Origin: Afipia sp. 64-13
Lineage (GTDB): Bacteria > Pseudomonadota > Alphaproteobacteria > Rhizobiales > Xanthobacteraceae
Assembly: GCA_001897755.1 (NCBI GenBank)
Contig: MKUJ01000001.1
Span: 193,802-257,801, forward strand
Direction: 5' to 3'
Length of the DNA: 64,000 bases
In this document: piece by piece, positions 25,351-34,707 of the stretch
How positions within the stretch are numbered: the stretch's first letter is position 1
Layout: every line of letters begins with the position of its first letter
Notes under the pieces: model-generated
The model's input: only the letters and a program-made list of their open reading frames with translations
What the model was told of the DNA's origin: nothing
Databases searched by the model: none
Translations under genes and position numbers: made by a program

Positions 25351-26616
25351 CTATCCCAGCGCGTCGGCGGCATCCCTGATCGCGCCGTAAATCTCGTCGA
25401 GATCGTTTGTGCTCACGCAATAAGGCGGCATCACATAGATGGTGTTGCCGAGCGGGCGGATCAGCAGGTCGCGCGCGCCGAAGAAAGCCAGCAGGCCCGG
25501 TCCGACATCGGCGAGATAACCCGCATCCTTCACTTTGAGATCCAGCGCTGTGATGGTGCCCGCGCGCCGCACGTTCTCGAACCGGGCATCGTCGCGGAAC
25601 GCTGCGATGGCCTGTTCCTGCATGTCCACCACATGCTCCAGTTGCCGGTGCGTGGTGTCCTTCTCCCACAGTCGCAGATTGGCGGCCGCTGCGGCGCAGG
25701 CCACCGGATTGGCGGTGTAGGAGCTGGAATGAAAGAAGGTCTTGGTGCGGTCGGTCGAATAATGCGCATCGAAGATCGGCACGGTGCACAGCGTCACCGC
25801 GAGCGGCAGCGCGCCGCCGGTGAGGCCCTTCGAATAGCAGGCGATGTCCGGCGCGATGCCGGCCTGCGCGCAGGCGAACAGCGTTCCAGTGCGACCCCAG
25901 CCGGTCATCACCTCGTCGGCGATGAACAGCACGCCGTGGGTGGAACAGATGCGCCGCATCTCGGCCAGCACGGACGCGGGATACATCAGCATGCCGCCGG
26001 CGCCGAGCACCAGGGGTTCGACGATGAACGCTGCGGGTTGTTCGCGCTTGCAGATTGCCTCCAGCGCGTCGAGCGTGTCCTGTTCGCGGCCGGGCGCGGG
26101 GAAGGGCACGCGGCTGACGTCGAACAGCAAGGGTTCGTAGGCGGCGTTGAACACGCCGCGCGCGCCGACCGACATCGTGCCCACGGTGTCGCCGTGATAG
26201 GAGTGCTCCATCACCACGATGCGGCTGCGCGGCGCGCCGATGTTGCGCCAGTAGCCGAGCGCCATTTTCAGCGCGACCTCGACGCTGGTGGAACCGCTGT
26301 CGGAGAAGAACACGTGCTTGAGGTTGTCGGGCGCGAGCCGGAGCAGCCCGGTGGCGACTTCCTCGGCGGGCGGATGGGTCTGGCCGGCGAAGATGATCTG
26401 CGTGAGCTCGCCGGCCTGCTGCTGGATCGCGTGTACGATCTCCGGATGGCAGTGGCCGTGCGTCACCACCCACCATGACGAGATGGCGTCGATGATGCGG
26501 CGTCCGTCCGCGGTGTAGAGATAGGCGCCGCGCCCGCGCACGATCCATCGCATCTCGTCATGCAGCGCGTGCTGCGTGAACGGGTGCCAGATCGGAGAGG
26601 TCGAGCGTCGGGTCAT
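25351..26616 (-). CDS. bioA: BioA, adenosylmethionine-8-amino-7-oxononanoate aminotransferase
   Basis: 421 residues. PLP enzyme of biotin synthesis that aminates KAPA to DAPA using S-adenosylmethionine. Class III aminotransferase features: [13 protein letters not shown] at the start, [31 protein letters not shown], the PLP-binding aspartate in [15 protein letters not shown], and the lysine in [16 protein letters not shown] (about 280). W in SSWW is a BioA hallmark. The 26616 start is favoured over longer frames because it overlaps the bioD stop by four bases (26613-26616). Confidence 0.95.
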   Translation of the reverse strand: MTRRSTSPIWHPFTQHALHDEMRWIVRGRGAYLYTADGRRIIDAISSWWVVTHGHCHPEIVHAIQQQAGELTQIIFAGQTHPPAEEVATGLLRLAPDNLKHVFFSDSGSTSVEVALKMALGYWRNIGAPRSRIVVMEHSYHGDTVGTMSVGARGVFNAAYEPLLFDVSRVPFPAPGREQDTLDALEAICKREQPAAFIVEPLVLGAGGMLMYPASVLAEMRRICSTHGVLFIADEVMTGWGRTGTLFACAQAGIAPDIACYSKGLTGGALPLAVTLCTVPIFDAHYSTDRTKTFFHSSSYTANPVACAAAAANLRLWEKDTTHRQLEHVVDMQEQAIAAFRDDARFENVRRAGTITALDLKVKDAGYLADVGPGLLAFFGARDLLIRPLGNTIYVMPPYCVSTNDLDEIYGAIRDAADALG

Positions 26617-27242
26617 GTCGTAAAATCGTCCGCGTTGAAGGCGTCGCGGAACGCGGCGCGCAGCGTCTCGCGCGTCAGCGGCGCGAGCCATGGCAGCGTG
26701 CCGAGCCGGCGCACCGCGCCGATCTCGCAGATGATGTTTTCGCTCTCGGCATTGGGCTCGCCGATGAAGGCGATGCCGAGCAAGGGAATGCCGCGCGCCT
26801 TCAGCGCCGCGATCGAGAGCAGCGAGTGGTTGATGGTGCCGAGCGCGGTACGAGCGCACAGCACCACCGGGATCTGCCAGCGCTTGAACACGTCTATATA
26901 GAGTGTGTGACGATCGAGCGGCACCATCAGGCCGCCCGCGCCTTCGATCAGCAGCGGCCGGGCGGTGTCCGGTGGCGTCAGTGCGTCGACATCGATCATG
27001 ACGCCGTCAAGCCGGGCGGCGAGGTGAGGTGAGGCAGGGGTGACGAGGCGATAGCGCTCGGGCAGGATGCGCTCGCCGGAAAGCCCACCGAGCCGCGCCA
27101 CGGTCTGTGTGTCGGTCTCGTCTTCCAGCCCGGCCTGTACCGGCTTCCAGTAATCCGCGCCGAGAAAATCGGCGAGGCCGGCGGCAAACACCGTCTTGCC
27201 GATATTGGTGTCGGTTCCTGTGACGACGATGCGCGGGATCAT
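26613..27242 (-). CDS. bioD: BioD, dethiobiotin synthetase
   Basis: 209 residues. It closes the ureido ring of dethiobiotin with ATP and CO2. P-loop [18 protein letters not shown] (residues 7-24), substrate region [23 protein letters not shown] and nucleotide-binding [14 protein letters not shown]. The ATG at 27242 overlaps the bioF stop and the bioA start overlaps its own stop, so bioF-bioD-bioA are coupled. Confidence 0.95.
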   Translation of the reverse strand: MIPRIVVTGTDTNIGKTVFAAGLADFLGADYWKPVQAGLEDETDTQTVARLGGLSGERILPERYRLVTPASPHLAARLDGVMIDVDALTPPDTARPLLIEGAGGLMVPLDRHTLYIDVFKRWQIPVVLCARTALGTINHSLLSIAALKARGIPLLGIAFIGEPNAESENIICEIGAVRRLGTLPWLAPLTRETLRAAFRDAFNADDFTT

Positions 27243-28393
27243 GCGTCGAGCCTCGCGGCTTCCTCGGCCAGCGCGTCGAGCATCGCCCGCACCTGGCTCT
27301 CGTCGACGTTCAGCGTCAGCGAAATGCGCAGCCGCGCGGTACCGGCCGGCACGGTCGGCGGGCGAATGCCGCGAATGTCGAAGCCGCGCTTCTGCAAGGC
27401 GGCGGCGAGCGTCATCGTGCGTGCGTTGTTGCCGACGATATAGGGCAGGATCTGCGAGCCTGACGAGCGCCAGCTGTTGCGCGCGCCGATCTCGCGGTTG
27501 GTGAAGGCGATCAGGGCTTGCAGGCGTTGCTGCCGCTCCGGTTCTTCTTGCAGGATGCGCAAGGCCTCGCGCACCGCCGCCGCCATCAGCGGCGAGGGGG
27601 CGGTGGCGAAGATGAAAGGCCGGCAGCGGTTGATGATGAAGTCGCGCAGCACTTTGGTGCATGTCACCAGCGCGCCGACCGCGCCGAGCGCTTTACCGCA
27701 GGTGTGCACCACGACGATATTGTCGGCGTGTCCGTAAGCGGCGGTGAGGCCGCGGCCGCTTTCGCCATAGACGCCGGTGGCGTGCGCTTCGTCGACCACG
27801 ACAAACGCATCGTGCCGTTCGGCGATGGCGAGAAGATCGGCGAGCGGTGCGAAGTCGCCGTCCATGCTGTAGATGCTTTCGACCACCAGCCAGGGCCGGC
27901 CCTTGCCGCCGGACGCGCGCCACTGCCGGATCGTGTCCTCGAAGGCGGCGGCATCGTTATGCGTCACCTCGCACGTCTCTGCGCGGCTCGCATTGGCGCC
28001 CTCGCGAATGCTGGCATGGACGAGATCGTCGAGCACGATCAGGTCGCCGCGCTGCGGCAGCGCGGTCAGCACCGCGAAATTGGCGATGTAGCCGCTGGAG
28101 AAGAACAGCGCCGCTTCCGCCCCGAAAAAGCGCGCGGCCTCGGCCTCGAGTTGTTCGTGTTCCTCGCAATTGCCGCGCAGCAGTCGCGAGCCGCCGGCCC
28201 CGATCGGCGTGCCGGCCTCGATCGCGGCGATCACCGCCTGCTTCATGCGCGGCGCGTTCGCCAGCGCCAGATAGTCGTTGGAGGCGAAATCGATGCCGTC
28301 GCGGGCGGCGAGGCTGCGCAACCGGTCGTCGCGCTCCAGCGCCCGCAGCGCGGACAGATAGCGTTCGCTCATGTTTCGTTCTGAAACGGACAT
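27239..28393 (-). CDS. bioF: BioF, 8-amino-7-oxononanoate synthase
   Basis: 384 residues. PLP alpha-oxoamine synthase that condenses pimeloyl-thioester with alanine. [29 protein letters not shown] [38 protein letters not shown] and the PLP lysine in [16 protein letters not shown] (about 235) identify it. Neither the ATG at 28393 nor that at 28372 ([13 protein letters not shown]) has a good ribosome site; the shorter form fits family N-termini slightly better. First gene of the biotin operon; bioB is not in the window. Confidence 0.94.
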   Translation of the reverse strand: MSVSERNMSERYLSALRALERDDRLRSLAARDGIDFASNDYLALANAPRMKQAVIAAIEAGTPIGAGGSRLLRGNCEEHEQLEAEAARFFGAEAALFFSSGYIANFAVLTALPQRGDLIVLDDLVHASIREGANASRAETCEVTHNDAAAFEDTIRQWRASGGKGRPWLVVESIYSMDGDFAPLADLLAIAERHDAFVVVDEAHATGVYGESGRGLTAAYGHADNIVVVHTCGKALGAVGALVTCTKVLRDFIINRCRPFIFATAPSPLMAAAVREALRILQEEPERQQRLQALIAFTNREIGARNSWRSSGSQILPYIVGNNARTMTLAAALQKRGFDIRGIRPPTVPAGTARLRISLTLNVDESQVRAMLDALAEEAARLDA

Positions 28394-28746
28394 CCTGCGA
28401 TCCGGTGAGAGCCCGGTTGCCGGGCAACGGATTTGTGGGCTGATTACGATGTCGCCGCAAGCTGCGCAATGCGCCCTTGGCCAGTCAATCCGGCATGGGA
28501 GCCAACCGAAATTCCGGAGGTGGAAATCATATTGGGATTGAAAGGCATCCGGGCTTTTTTAGAAGGATTATGATTTGCCGGGCAGCGCCTTTCTTCCATC
28601 CTGAAAGCATGGTACCCGCTGATCTGACGGAACGCCTGATTTCGATCTTTGGTATCGCTTTCTGCGATGGTCGAATGGCTGGGGTTATGGCAACCCGCGC
28701 GGTCAGACGCCGTACTCTCGAACTCGATCCGCGATTGGGCCGAAGC
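28394..28746. promoter_or_regulatory. Divergent bioF / exbB spacer
   Basis: About 350 bases without a convincing gene, although the exbB frame stays open leftward to 28477. At 28558-28574 TTTAGAA is followed by GGATTATGAT, matching the left half of an iron control element bound by Irr in this group; the right half is poor. GGAGGTGG at about 28516 is not followed by a suitable start. No biotin-repressor-like site was recognised. Confidence 0.35.
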
Positions 28747-29685
28747 ATGAAAACATTCCGTGTTCTGATGACGTGGCTGGTGTGTGTGGTGATCGGAGCT
28801 TCCGGCTCGCCGCTTCTGGCGCAACAGGTTTCGCAGCCCCAGCCTGTCCAGTCCCAGAGTGCGCCCGCAATCGCGCCGGCTCCGGCTGCAACCACTGCCG
28901 CGCCGGCGGCTCCCGCCTCACAGGAGGCGACGATCATTTCCACCGATGGCAAGATGTCCAAGGGGCCTGTAACGGTCACCGGGCACGATCTGTCGCCGTG
29001 GTCGATGTTCCTGTCGGCCGACATCGTGGTGAAGGCGGTGATGGTCGGTCTTGCCTTCGCCTCGTTGATCACGTGGACGGTGTTCTTCGGCAAGATGCGC
29101 GAGCTTGCCGTCGCCCAGCGCCGGTTGCGGAAGGCGCTGGCGGCGATTCACGAGTCGCGTTCGCTCGCAGAGGCGCGCGTCGCGCTCGGCGCGCAGAAGA
29201 ATATCCTGACCGCGTTTCTTGGCGCGGCGATGCACGAGCTGCGACTGTCGAGCGGCATCAACACCGATTCCGGCATCAAGGAGCGCGCGGCGTCGAGCTT
29301 TGCCGAGATTTCGCGCGCCGAGGCGCGCCGCATGCGGCTCGGTATGGGCCTGCTCGCCACCATCGGCGCGACCGCGCCGTTCGTCGGCCTGTTCGGCACC
29401 GTGTGGGGCATCATGAACAGCTTCATCGGGATTTCCAAATCGCAGACCACCAATCTCGCCGTGGTCGCGCCCGGCATCGCCGAGGCGCTGCTCGCCACCG
29501 CGCTCGGCCTCGTCGCGGCGATTCCCGCCGTCATCATCTACAACCACTTCTCGCGCGTGACGAAGAAGTACCTCGAGATGGTCGGCCAGGCCTCCGGCGC
29601 GAGCGCGCGGCTGCTCTCGCGCGACCTTGATCGTAGCCATCTCGATCACAGCCATGGCGGCGCCGTCTCGCACGCGGCGGAATAA
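28747..29685 (+). CDS. exbB: ExbB, TonB-system energiser (MotA/TolQ family)
   Basis: 312 residues. The inner-membrane proton channel part of TonB systems. A signal-like hydrophobic start (about 5-24) and an Ala/Pro/Gln-rich periplasmic stretch (about 26-60) precede membrane segment 1 (about 95-115) and the MotA/TolQ domain with GMGLLATIGATAPFVGLFGTVWGIMNSFIGIS and AEALLATALGLVAAIPAVIIYN. Such an N-terminal extension is normal for alphaproteobacterial ExbB. The ATG at 28747 is taken since it begins the signal-like region; the frame is open upstream. Histidine-rich C-terminus (SHLDHSHGG). First of exbB-exbD-tonB. Confidence 0.92.
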   Translation: MKTFRVLMTWLVCVVIGASGSPLLAQQVSQPQPVQSQSAPAIAPAPAATTAAPAAPASQEATIISTDGKMSKGPVTVTGHDLSPWSMFLSADIVVKAVMVGLAFASLITWTVFFGKMRELAVAQRRLRKALAAIHESRSLAEARVALGAQKNILTAFLGAAMHELRLSSGINTDSGIKERAASSFAEISRAEARRMRLGMGLLATIGATAPFVGLFGTVWGIMNSFIGISKSQTTNLAVVAPGIAEALLATALGLVAAIPAVIIYNHFSRVTKKYLEMVGQASGASARLLSRDLDRSHLDHSHGGAVSHAAE

Positions 29686-29696
29686 CGGAGCCGGCG

Positions 29697-30176
29697 ATGG
29701 GCGTCACCTTCAACGATGTGGATGACGGCGACGATTTCGGCGAGACGCACGAAATCAACGTGACTCCGTTCATCGACGTCATTCTGGTTCTGCTGATCAT
29801 CTTCATGGTGGCGGCGCCGCTGTCCACGGTCGATCTGCCGATCGACCTGCCGACATCGACCGCGACGCCGCAGAAGAAGCCGGACAAGCCGACCTATGTC
29901 ACCATCAAGCCTGACCTCGCGGTCGCGGTGGGCGAGACTTTCGTCAAGCGCGTCGATCTGGTGCGCACGCTCGACGCCAGCGGCGAGGGCAACAAGGATC
30001 GCCGCATTTTCCTGCGCGCCGACCGCACCGTGCCTTATGGCGAGATGATGGAGGTGCTCGAACTGCTGCGTCTCGGCGGTTACCTGAAGGTGGCGCTGGT
30101 CGCGCTCGAAGGCGTGCCCGAGGGAGCGCAGCAGGCAGGTTCGCCTGCGCCGGCGGCCCCGGCCGCGAGGCCCTGA
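29697..30176 (+). CDS. exbD: ExbD, TonB-system energiser
   Basis: 159 residues. One membrane segment near the N-terminus (about 24-42) with the functional aspartate in NVTPFIDVILVLLIIFMVAAPL, then a periplasmic domain (LPIDLPTSTATPQKKPDKPTYVTIK ...RIFLRADRTVPYGEMMEVLELLR). Together with ExbB it makes the proton-driven motor. It follows exbB by 11 bases. Ala/Pro-rich C-terminal tail. Confidence 0.94.
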   Translation: MGVTFNDVDDGDDFGETHEINVTPFIDVILVLLIIFMVAAPLSTVDLPIDLPTSTATPQKKPDKPTYVTIKPDLAVAVGETFVKRVDLVRTLDASGEGNKDRRIFLRADRTVPYGEMMEVLELLRLGGYLKVALVALEGVPEGAQQAGSPAPAAPAARP

Positions 30177-30183
30177 ACCGGCG

Positions 30184-30984
30184 GTGGCGATCATGATCGG
30201 CGATCTCTTCAGGAATCCCGCCAAGCGCCTCTGGGTCTATGCGGCTCTGGCCGCGCTGCTGATGCATGTCGGCGGGGTGGCCTTCGCCATCACCACGCTG
30301 CAGGGCGACGATCCGGACGACGAACTCGGCGCGGCCGGCATGGTGATCGGACTTGAACTCGCATCGCCCCGCGCCGAGCCGACTGATCTGCCGCCGGGTC
30401 CCGATGCCGACGCCTCGGCTGCTTCTCCCTCGATCGTCGAGCAGAAGGCCGAACTGAAGCCGACCGACCTGCCGCAGGACAAGCCGGTCGAGAGCGAGGA
30501 TCCGGACCGCGTGGTCTCGCCCGACAAGGCGAAGGACCCGTCCGAGGACGATCCCAACGTTGCCGCCAAGCAGGCGACGCCGTCCACGGAATCGGTCGCC
30601 TCCGAGGCGACCGCGATGCCAAGCGTCGAGAATACCCCGCCGTCCGATCGTTCGGTGACGTTCGCGCAGGGCACCGGCGCGAGCAAGCAGCGCGTCCGCA
30701 CCACCTGGCAGAAGGAATTGATGGCGCATCTCGACAAGCACAAGCGCTATCCCGCCGACCGCGGCCAGTTGAACGCGCAGATCATGGTCAATTTCGTACT
30801 CGACCGCACCGGCCATATCCTGTCGGCGACCGTGGTGAAAGGTTCCGGCGATGCGGCCTTCGACGAGGCGGCGCTGGCGATGCTGCGGCGGTCCGATCCG
30901 GTGCCCCAGCCGCCGCCGCTGGTCGCCGACGAAGGCCTCAGCTTCACGCTGCCGGTGGTGTTCCGGGCCAAGGGCCACGGATAG
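30184..30984 (+). CDS. tonB: TonB, energy transducer for outer-membrane receptors
   Basis: 266 residues from GTG 30184 (ATG 30193 is an alternative). An N-terminal membrane anchor (about 18-38, LWVYAALAALLMHVGGVAFAI-like) is followed by an acidic, proline-rich periplasmic span (about 50-175) and the TonB C-terminal domain: WQKELMAHLDKHKRYPADRG, NAQIMVNFVLDRTGHILSATVVKGSG, FDEAALAMLRRSDPVPQPPP. It links ExbBD to siderophore or haem receptors, none of which are in the window. Confidence 0.92.
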   Translation: MAIMIGDLFRNPAKRLWVYAALAALLMHVGGVAFAITTLQGDDPDDELGAAGMVIGLELASPRAEPTDLPPGPDADASAASPSIVEQKAELKPTDLPQDKPVESEDPDRVVSPDKAKDPSEDDPNVAAKQATPSTESVASEATAMPSVENTPPSDRSVTFAQGTGASKQRVRTTWQKELMAHLDKHKRYPADRGQLNAQIMVNFVLDRTGHILSATVVKGSGDAAFDEAALAMLRRSDPVPQPPPLVADEGLSFTLPVVFRAKGHG

Positions 30985-31015
30985 GGCGGTCTCTCCGTTT
31001 CACGGGGCTAACACT

Positions 31016-31132
31016 CTCCGGTCGTCCCGGCGCAGGCCGGGACCCGTATCCCCTGTCGATACTTTTAAATGATGGTCTGGCGTCCCTATCGAGAGGCTGG
31101 TGGTGATGGGTTCGGCCTGCGCCGGGACGACG
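31016..31132. repeat. Dispersed repeat, family C copy 2
   Basis: It starts CTCCGGTCGTCCCGGCGCA like the copy at 25183-25343, shares CCGGGACCCGTATCCCCTG and a following TACTTTT-AAATGA, and ends GCGCCGGGACGACG, which is the inverted complement of its start. It follows tonB directly. Confidence 0.75.
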
Positions 31133-31195
31133 CAATTGGATAAACCCCGCCGTGGCGAAAGTTCCGATTTTGCTGCTTATGTGTAAGTGAGACCT

Positions 31196-31495
31196 TCACG
31201 CCTGCGCGCGGACGGCATGCGTGCGCGTGCGCTGCGTTCTCTTGGTCGTCTTCGCTTTCGCCGCGCGTCGCTTGGCGACGGCGACAGGCCGCTTGCCGCG
31301 GCGCTTGGCAGCTTGAGCGGTTTTCGCGCTGGCGCTTTTGTGTAGCGCGTCGCGCAGGTCGAGCGGCACGCCGTGCTTCTTCAGCAAATCCGCGAAAGCT
31401 TCGTCGGCAAGCTCCTGCAACGTCGCCATCCGGTCGCGCTCCAGTTGCCGCAGGCCCTGCCAGGTCTCCTCGTCGAACGCGATCAGCTTACGCAT
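31196..31495 (-). CDS. Small basic protein with ribbon-helix-helix-like start, third gene of the Ku operon
   Basis: 99 residues. The first 45 (MRKLIAFDEETWQGLRQL, then ERDRMATLQELADEAFADLL) look like a CopG-type ribbon-helix-helix DNA-binding unit. The last 45 are Lys/Ala/Arg-rich (AKRRGKRPVAVAKRRAAKAK) like a histone-H1-type tail. Its ATG overlaps the stop of the 58-residue gene before it, so it is made with Ku and probably binds DNA or nucleoid. No named family is recognised. Confidence 0.65.
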   Translation of the reverse strand: MRKLIAFDEETWQGLRQLERDRMATLQELADEAFADLLKKHGVPLDLRDALHKSASAKTAQAAKRRGKRPVAVAKRRAAKAKTTKRTQRTRTHAVRAQA

Positions 31496-31664
31496 CGGCC
31501 TTCGATTTCTTTTTGGTCCGCTTCGCAGGCGGCCGGACGGGAGCCGTTTTCGGCGTCTCGTCCGCCTTCAATTCCTTGACGTCGGCGTCATCGTGCGGGC
31601 GCAGCGGGGGCGCGACCGACGGCCGCCAGTTGCGATGTTCGAGCTCGTGCCGGTCGATGCCCAT
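31488..31664 (-). CDS. 58-residue protein between ku and the basic protein gene
   Basis: A short frame of 59 codons starting at ATG 31664, whose first base is the last base of the ku stop (TGATG), and ending in TAA (31490-31488), overlapping the next gene's ATG by 8 bases. The product starts MGIDRHELEHRNWRPSVAPP, is proline-rich in the middle, and ends in a lysine-rich tail (PPAKRTKKKSKADA). The double overlap is the main evidence for coding. Function unknown; a DNA-repair accessory is conceivable from place only. Confidence 0.55.
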   Translation of the reverse strand: MGIDRHELEHRNWRPSVAPPLRPHDDADVKELKADETPKTAPVRPPAKRTKKKSKADA

Positions 31665-32527
31665 CAACTTGCCTTGCGCTGCCGCGCCTTGGAGTGGGTT
31701 GCTTTCTTGGTGGCGCGCTGCGGCGCGCGGGCCGGGCGGCGCGCGGTTTTCGTCTCGCCCTTGAGACTCTCGCGCAGCGCATCCATCAGGTTGATGACGT
31801 TGCCCTGCTTGCGCGGCGCGGGCGCCTTGATTGTCTCGCCGTTGCGCTTGCGATTGATGAGGTCGGTCAGCGCCGCCTCGTAATGATCCTCGAAATGCTT
31901 CGGATCGAAATCGGTGGTCTTGGTCTCGACGATGTGCTTGGCGAGATCGAGCATCTCCTTGGTGACTTTGACATCCTTGATGTCGTCGAAATAGGCGCTC
32001 TCCTCCCGCACCTCGTAGGGATAGCGCAGCAGCGTGCCGACGATGCCTTTGTCCAGCGGCTCCAGCGCGATGATGTGCTCGCGATTGGTCAGCACGATGC
32101 GGCCGAGCGCGACCATGTCCATGGTACGGATGGTCTCGCGGATCACCGCATAGGCGTCGTGGCCGACCTTGCCGTCGGGCACGATATAATAAGGGCGGAT
32201 CAGGAAGCGGTTGTCGATCTCGTCGCGCGGCACGAACTCGTCGATGTCGACGGTGTGAGTGGACTCGAGTGCGATGTTGTCGAGCTCGTCCTTGCTGACT
32301 TCGATGTAGGTGTCGGTGTCGACCTTGTAGCCCTTGACGATATCCTCGGGCTCGACCTCTTCGCCGGTCTCGGCATCGACCTTGCTGTATTTGATACGGT
32401 GGCCGGTGTTCTTGTTGATCTGGTTGAAGCTGATCTTCTCGGTCTCGGAGGTCGCCGGATAGAGGGCGATCGGACAGGTGACCAGCGACAGACGCAGAAA
32501 TCCCTTCCAGTTCGCTCGCGGCGCCAC
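31664..32527 (-). CDS. ku: Ku, non-homologous end-joining protein
   Basis: 287 residues. Bacterial Ku homodimers bind broken DNA ends and recruit LigD. The Ku core spans about 5-250: RANWKGFLRLSLVTCPIALYPA, FNQINKNTGHRIKYSKVD, VDIDEFVPRDEIDNRFLIRPYYIVPDG, and EHIIALEPLDKGIVGTLLRYPYEVR. A lysine/arginine-rich tail follows from about 258 (TKTARRPARAPQRATKKATH), which in this family helps DNA binding. No ligD occurs here. It starts a leftward operon with two small basic-protein genes. Confidence 0.96.
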   Translation of the reverse strand: MAPRANWKGFLRLSLVTCPIALYPATSETEKISFNQINKNTGHRIKYSKVDAETGEEVEPEDIVKGYKVDTDTYIEVSKDELDNIALESTHTVDIDEFVPRDEIDNRFLIRPYYIVPDGKVGHDAYAVIRETIRTMDMVALGRIVLTNREHIIALEPLDKGIVGTLLRYPYEVREESAYFDDIKDVKVTKEMLDLAKHIVETKTTDFDPKHFEDHYEAALTDLINRKRNGETIKAPAPRKQGNVINLMDALRESLKGETKTARRPARAPQRATKKATHSKARQRKAS

Positions 32528-32912
32528 GGCTTTTACTCCACGCTACAGATCACGCGACTCAATCGATGCCGGCTGGAATCGTTCCCACGGGCGTTTGACG
32601 AGCCGTGACAACCTCTTGGCGGCCGTTTGACGTTCCCTGAGCGAGTCTTTGACGAGCTCGCGATATCTTCTGGCGATGTTGTGGCGGTTTCAGGATACCT
32701 GAAATGGGACTGCAAAACCGAACATGAACAAAACCGCGAAAAATTTACGAAAAATAAGCCAAACAGATTGGAAAACATCCGTGTTTTCAGTGTGTTAATC
32801 CCGATTTGCTTCCCTGCTGAGTGTGGACTTTCGGTTACAGCATTTTGCTTCGCAATATGATCAAACACCGCCATCGACTTGGTTCTGAACTAACTGACCT
32901 TCTGGAGTAATC
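32528..32912. promoter_or_regulatory. Divergent ku / outer-membrane protein spacer with putative omp promoter
   Basis: 385 bases, much richer in A/T than the genes around it from about 32695. For the rightward gene, GTTACA (32834-32839) and TATGAT (32856-32861) are 16 bases apart, about 52 bases before the ATG. TTCTGGAG at about 32899-32906 is the ribosome site. A rightward open frame within this spacer (32627-32860) shows no protein-like features and is not taken as a gene. Confidence 0.4.
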
Positions 32913-33632
32913 ATGAAAAAGCTTCTTCTCGTCGCCGCTCTCGCAGCTCTGAGCTCGACCTCGGTGCTCGCTGCCGACCTCGGCGCCCGCACCTACACCA
33001 AGGCTCCGGCCTACGTCGCCGCTCCGATCTACAACTGGACCGGTTTCTACGTTGGTGCGCACATCGGCGGCGCCTTCAACGGCAGCGACAGCTTCAACAC
33101 CAGCAACCTGGCCGTGGTCGGCGCGCAGAAGGACGGCTCGTTCCTCGGCGGCGGTCAGATCGGTGCCGACTACCAGTTCTCGCCGAACTGGCTGATCGGT
33201 ATCGAAGGCCAGATCAGCGGCCTGTCGGACAACAGCCGTACCTTCACCCACGTCCCGACCGGCAGCACCCTGCGCGACCGCAGCGACTGGCTGGCTTCGG
33301 TCACCGGCCGCCTCGGCTACACCTGGGGTCCGGGCCTGATCTACGTGAAGGGCGGCGTCGCGTTCCGTGACGACAACGGCCTGCGCGGCAACGGCGCTTT
33401 CCTGCCGGGCGTGACCGATCGTAACGACACCGGCTACACCGTCGGCGGCGGCCTCGAGTACATGTTCGCTCCGGCCTGGTCGGCGAAGCTCGAGTACCAG
33501 TACTACAACTTCGGCACCACCACCGCTCTGACCCCGGTTGCGGCGCTGAGCTACAAGGACGACATGCACTCGGTGAAGGCTGGTATCAACTACCACTTCA
33601 ACTGGGGTGGCCCGGTTGTTGCCAAGTACTAA
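32913..33632 (+). CDS. Outer-membrane beta-barrel protein (Omp25/Omp31 family)
   Basis: 239 residues. Signal peptide 1-20 (cut after VLA-A). Typical family layout: after a short linker WTGFYVGAHIGGAF, repeated amphipathic strands such as GGGQIGADYQFSPNWLIGIEGQISGL, WLASVTGRLGYTWGPGLIYVKGGVAF and VGGGLEYMFAPAWSAKLEYQYYNFG, ending in an aromatic-rich strand HFNWGGPVVAKY near the C-terminus. Codon use looks highly biased toward C-ending codons, suggesting high expression. Monocistronic, with a terminator following. Confidence 0.93.
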   Translation: MKKLLLVAALAALSSTSVLAADLGARTYTKAPAYVAAPIYNWTGFYVGAHIGGAFNGSDSFNTSNLAVVGAQKDGSFLGGGQIGADYQFSPNWLIGIEGQISGLSDNSRTFTHVPTGSTLRDRSDWLASVTGRLGYTWGPGLIYVKGGVAFRDDNGLRGNGAFLPGVTDRNDTGYTVGGGLEYMFAPAWSAKLEYQYYNFGTTTALTPVAALSYKDDMHSVKAGINYHFNWGGPVVAKY

Positions 33633-33656
33633 GCTCTATTGATCCTCTGGATCGCG

Positions 33657-33684
33657 AAAAGGCCGGCGCAAGCCGGCCTTTTTG
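33657..33684 (+). terminator. Rho-independent terminator after the barrel gene
   Basis: Stem AAAAGGCCGGC / GCCGGCCTTTTT with loop GCAA and a following T-rich run: an 11-bp, near-ideal intrinsic terminator. Confidence 0.92.
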
Positions 33685-33716
33685 TTTGTTCCGCGGCTGG
33701 ATGGAGACCAACTTAC

Positions 33717-33800
33717 CGTCATTACGAGGAGCGCAAGCGACGAAGCAATCCAGCTTCTTGTTGCGGCTTCTGGATTGCTTCGCTCCGCTCGCAATGACGA
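33717..33800. repeat. Dispersed palindromic repeat, family A copy 2
   Basis: CGTCATTACGAGGAGCGCAA at the left is answered by CTCCGCTCGCAATGACG at the right, with inner arms CGAAGCAATCCAG / CTGGATTGCTTCG. It is related to the elements at 366-439 and 43696-43786. Confidence 0.75.
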
Positions 33801-33848
33801 TGGAACCATGCCTTGGCCGTGCGCCGCCTTGCAGCGATGGGGAAGGGA

Positions 33849-34514
33849 TCAGTTGCCGTCCAGCGCGGCGATCCGCTCAGCCTCGACAAGGTCGTCGGCG
33901 GTATTGGCGTTGAAGAACGGATCGTAGGGTTCGCTCGGCCAGTTCGCGGTGGCTGCGTCATGGCCGGCGATCCATCGGCCGACGCCGCGCGCCTCGCCGC
34001 TGGCGAGGCCCTCGCGCAATTCCTCGCGCAGCGTCACGCTCCACAGCGCCACCACATGGTGCGATTGCCCGCCGGACGCGGCGACCGCGATCGGCGCTCC
34101 GCTCTCCAATTGCGCCGCGTGCAGCCGCGGCACCAGATCGCGTGGCAGGAACGGGCAGTCCGCCGCCGCGCTCAGGAGCCATTTCGCCTTCGGCCGATGC
34201 GCCGCCGCCCAGTCGAGCCCGGCGAGCACACCGGCGAGCGGTCCGGGAAATCCCTCGATGGTGTCGGCCGCCACCGGCAGGCCGAATGCGGCAAAACGCG
34301 CCGGATCGCCATTGGCGTTGAGCACGAGGCCGTCGCATTGCGGGCCCAGCCGCGCGATCACCCGCGCCAGAATGGTCTGGCCGCCGATCTGCCGCATCGG
34401 CTTGTCGCCGCCGCCCATGCGGCGCGCGAGTCCGCCCGCGAGCAGGACGCCAGGTATGGCGGGGATTTCATCTTTCAAAATGGCCGCCTTTGCGCTTGTC
34501 TGGTCTTCCTGCAT
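33849..34514 (-). CDS. mobA: MobA, molybdenum cofactor guanylyltransferase
   Basis: 221 residues. It transfers GMP from GTP to Mo-molybdopterin, making the bis-MGD precursor. Nucleotidyltransferase signature [18 protein letters not shown] (about 21-38), then [33 protein letters not shown] and the metal-binding [14 protein letters not shown]. The start is uncertain: ATG 34514 has no clear ribosome site and a TTG about 14 codons on is possible. Divergent from mobB. Confidence 0.93.
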   Translation of the reverse strand: MQEDQTSAKAAILKDEIPAIPGVLLAGGLARRMGGGDKPMRQIGGQTILARVIARLGPQCDGLVLNANGDPARFAAFGLPVAADTIEGFPGPLAGVLAGLDWAAAHRPKAKWLLSAAADCPFLPRDLVPRLHAAQLESGAPIAVAASGGQSHHVVALWSVTLREELREGLASGEARGVGRWIAGHDAATANWPSEPYDPFFNANTADDLVEAERIAALDGN

Positions 34515-34707
34515 AAAAGCAAGGCGGGCGCCTTGTCCATGGTATGGCGGCGTCCGGCCGCCGGCCGCGACGGGTTCGCCATTGCGCGGCCGGATTCTCC
34601 CGCGTGGCGGGAGGCGAGGATCAATGTAGCCATTTTGGTTCGATGTCATACACGTCGCGGTCCGCCGCCGAAACCAATCGGCGGACGCGCGTGTTGTGGA
34701 GCGGAAA

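Noticed and set aside
28477..28746. N-terminal extension of ExbB by 90 residues
   Set aside because: The extra part lacks protein-like features; the ATG at 28747 begins a clear hydrophobic signal-like stretch.
32627..32860. 77-codon plus-strand open frame between ku and the barrel gene
   Set aside because: AT-rich spacer, no ribosome site, no similarity to any family, and it overlaps the putative omp promoter.
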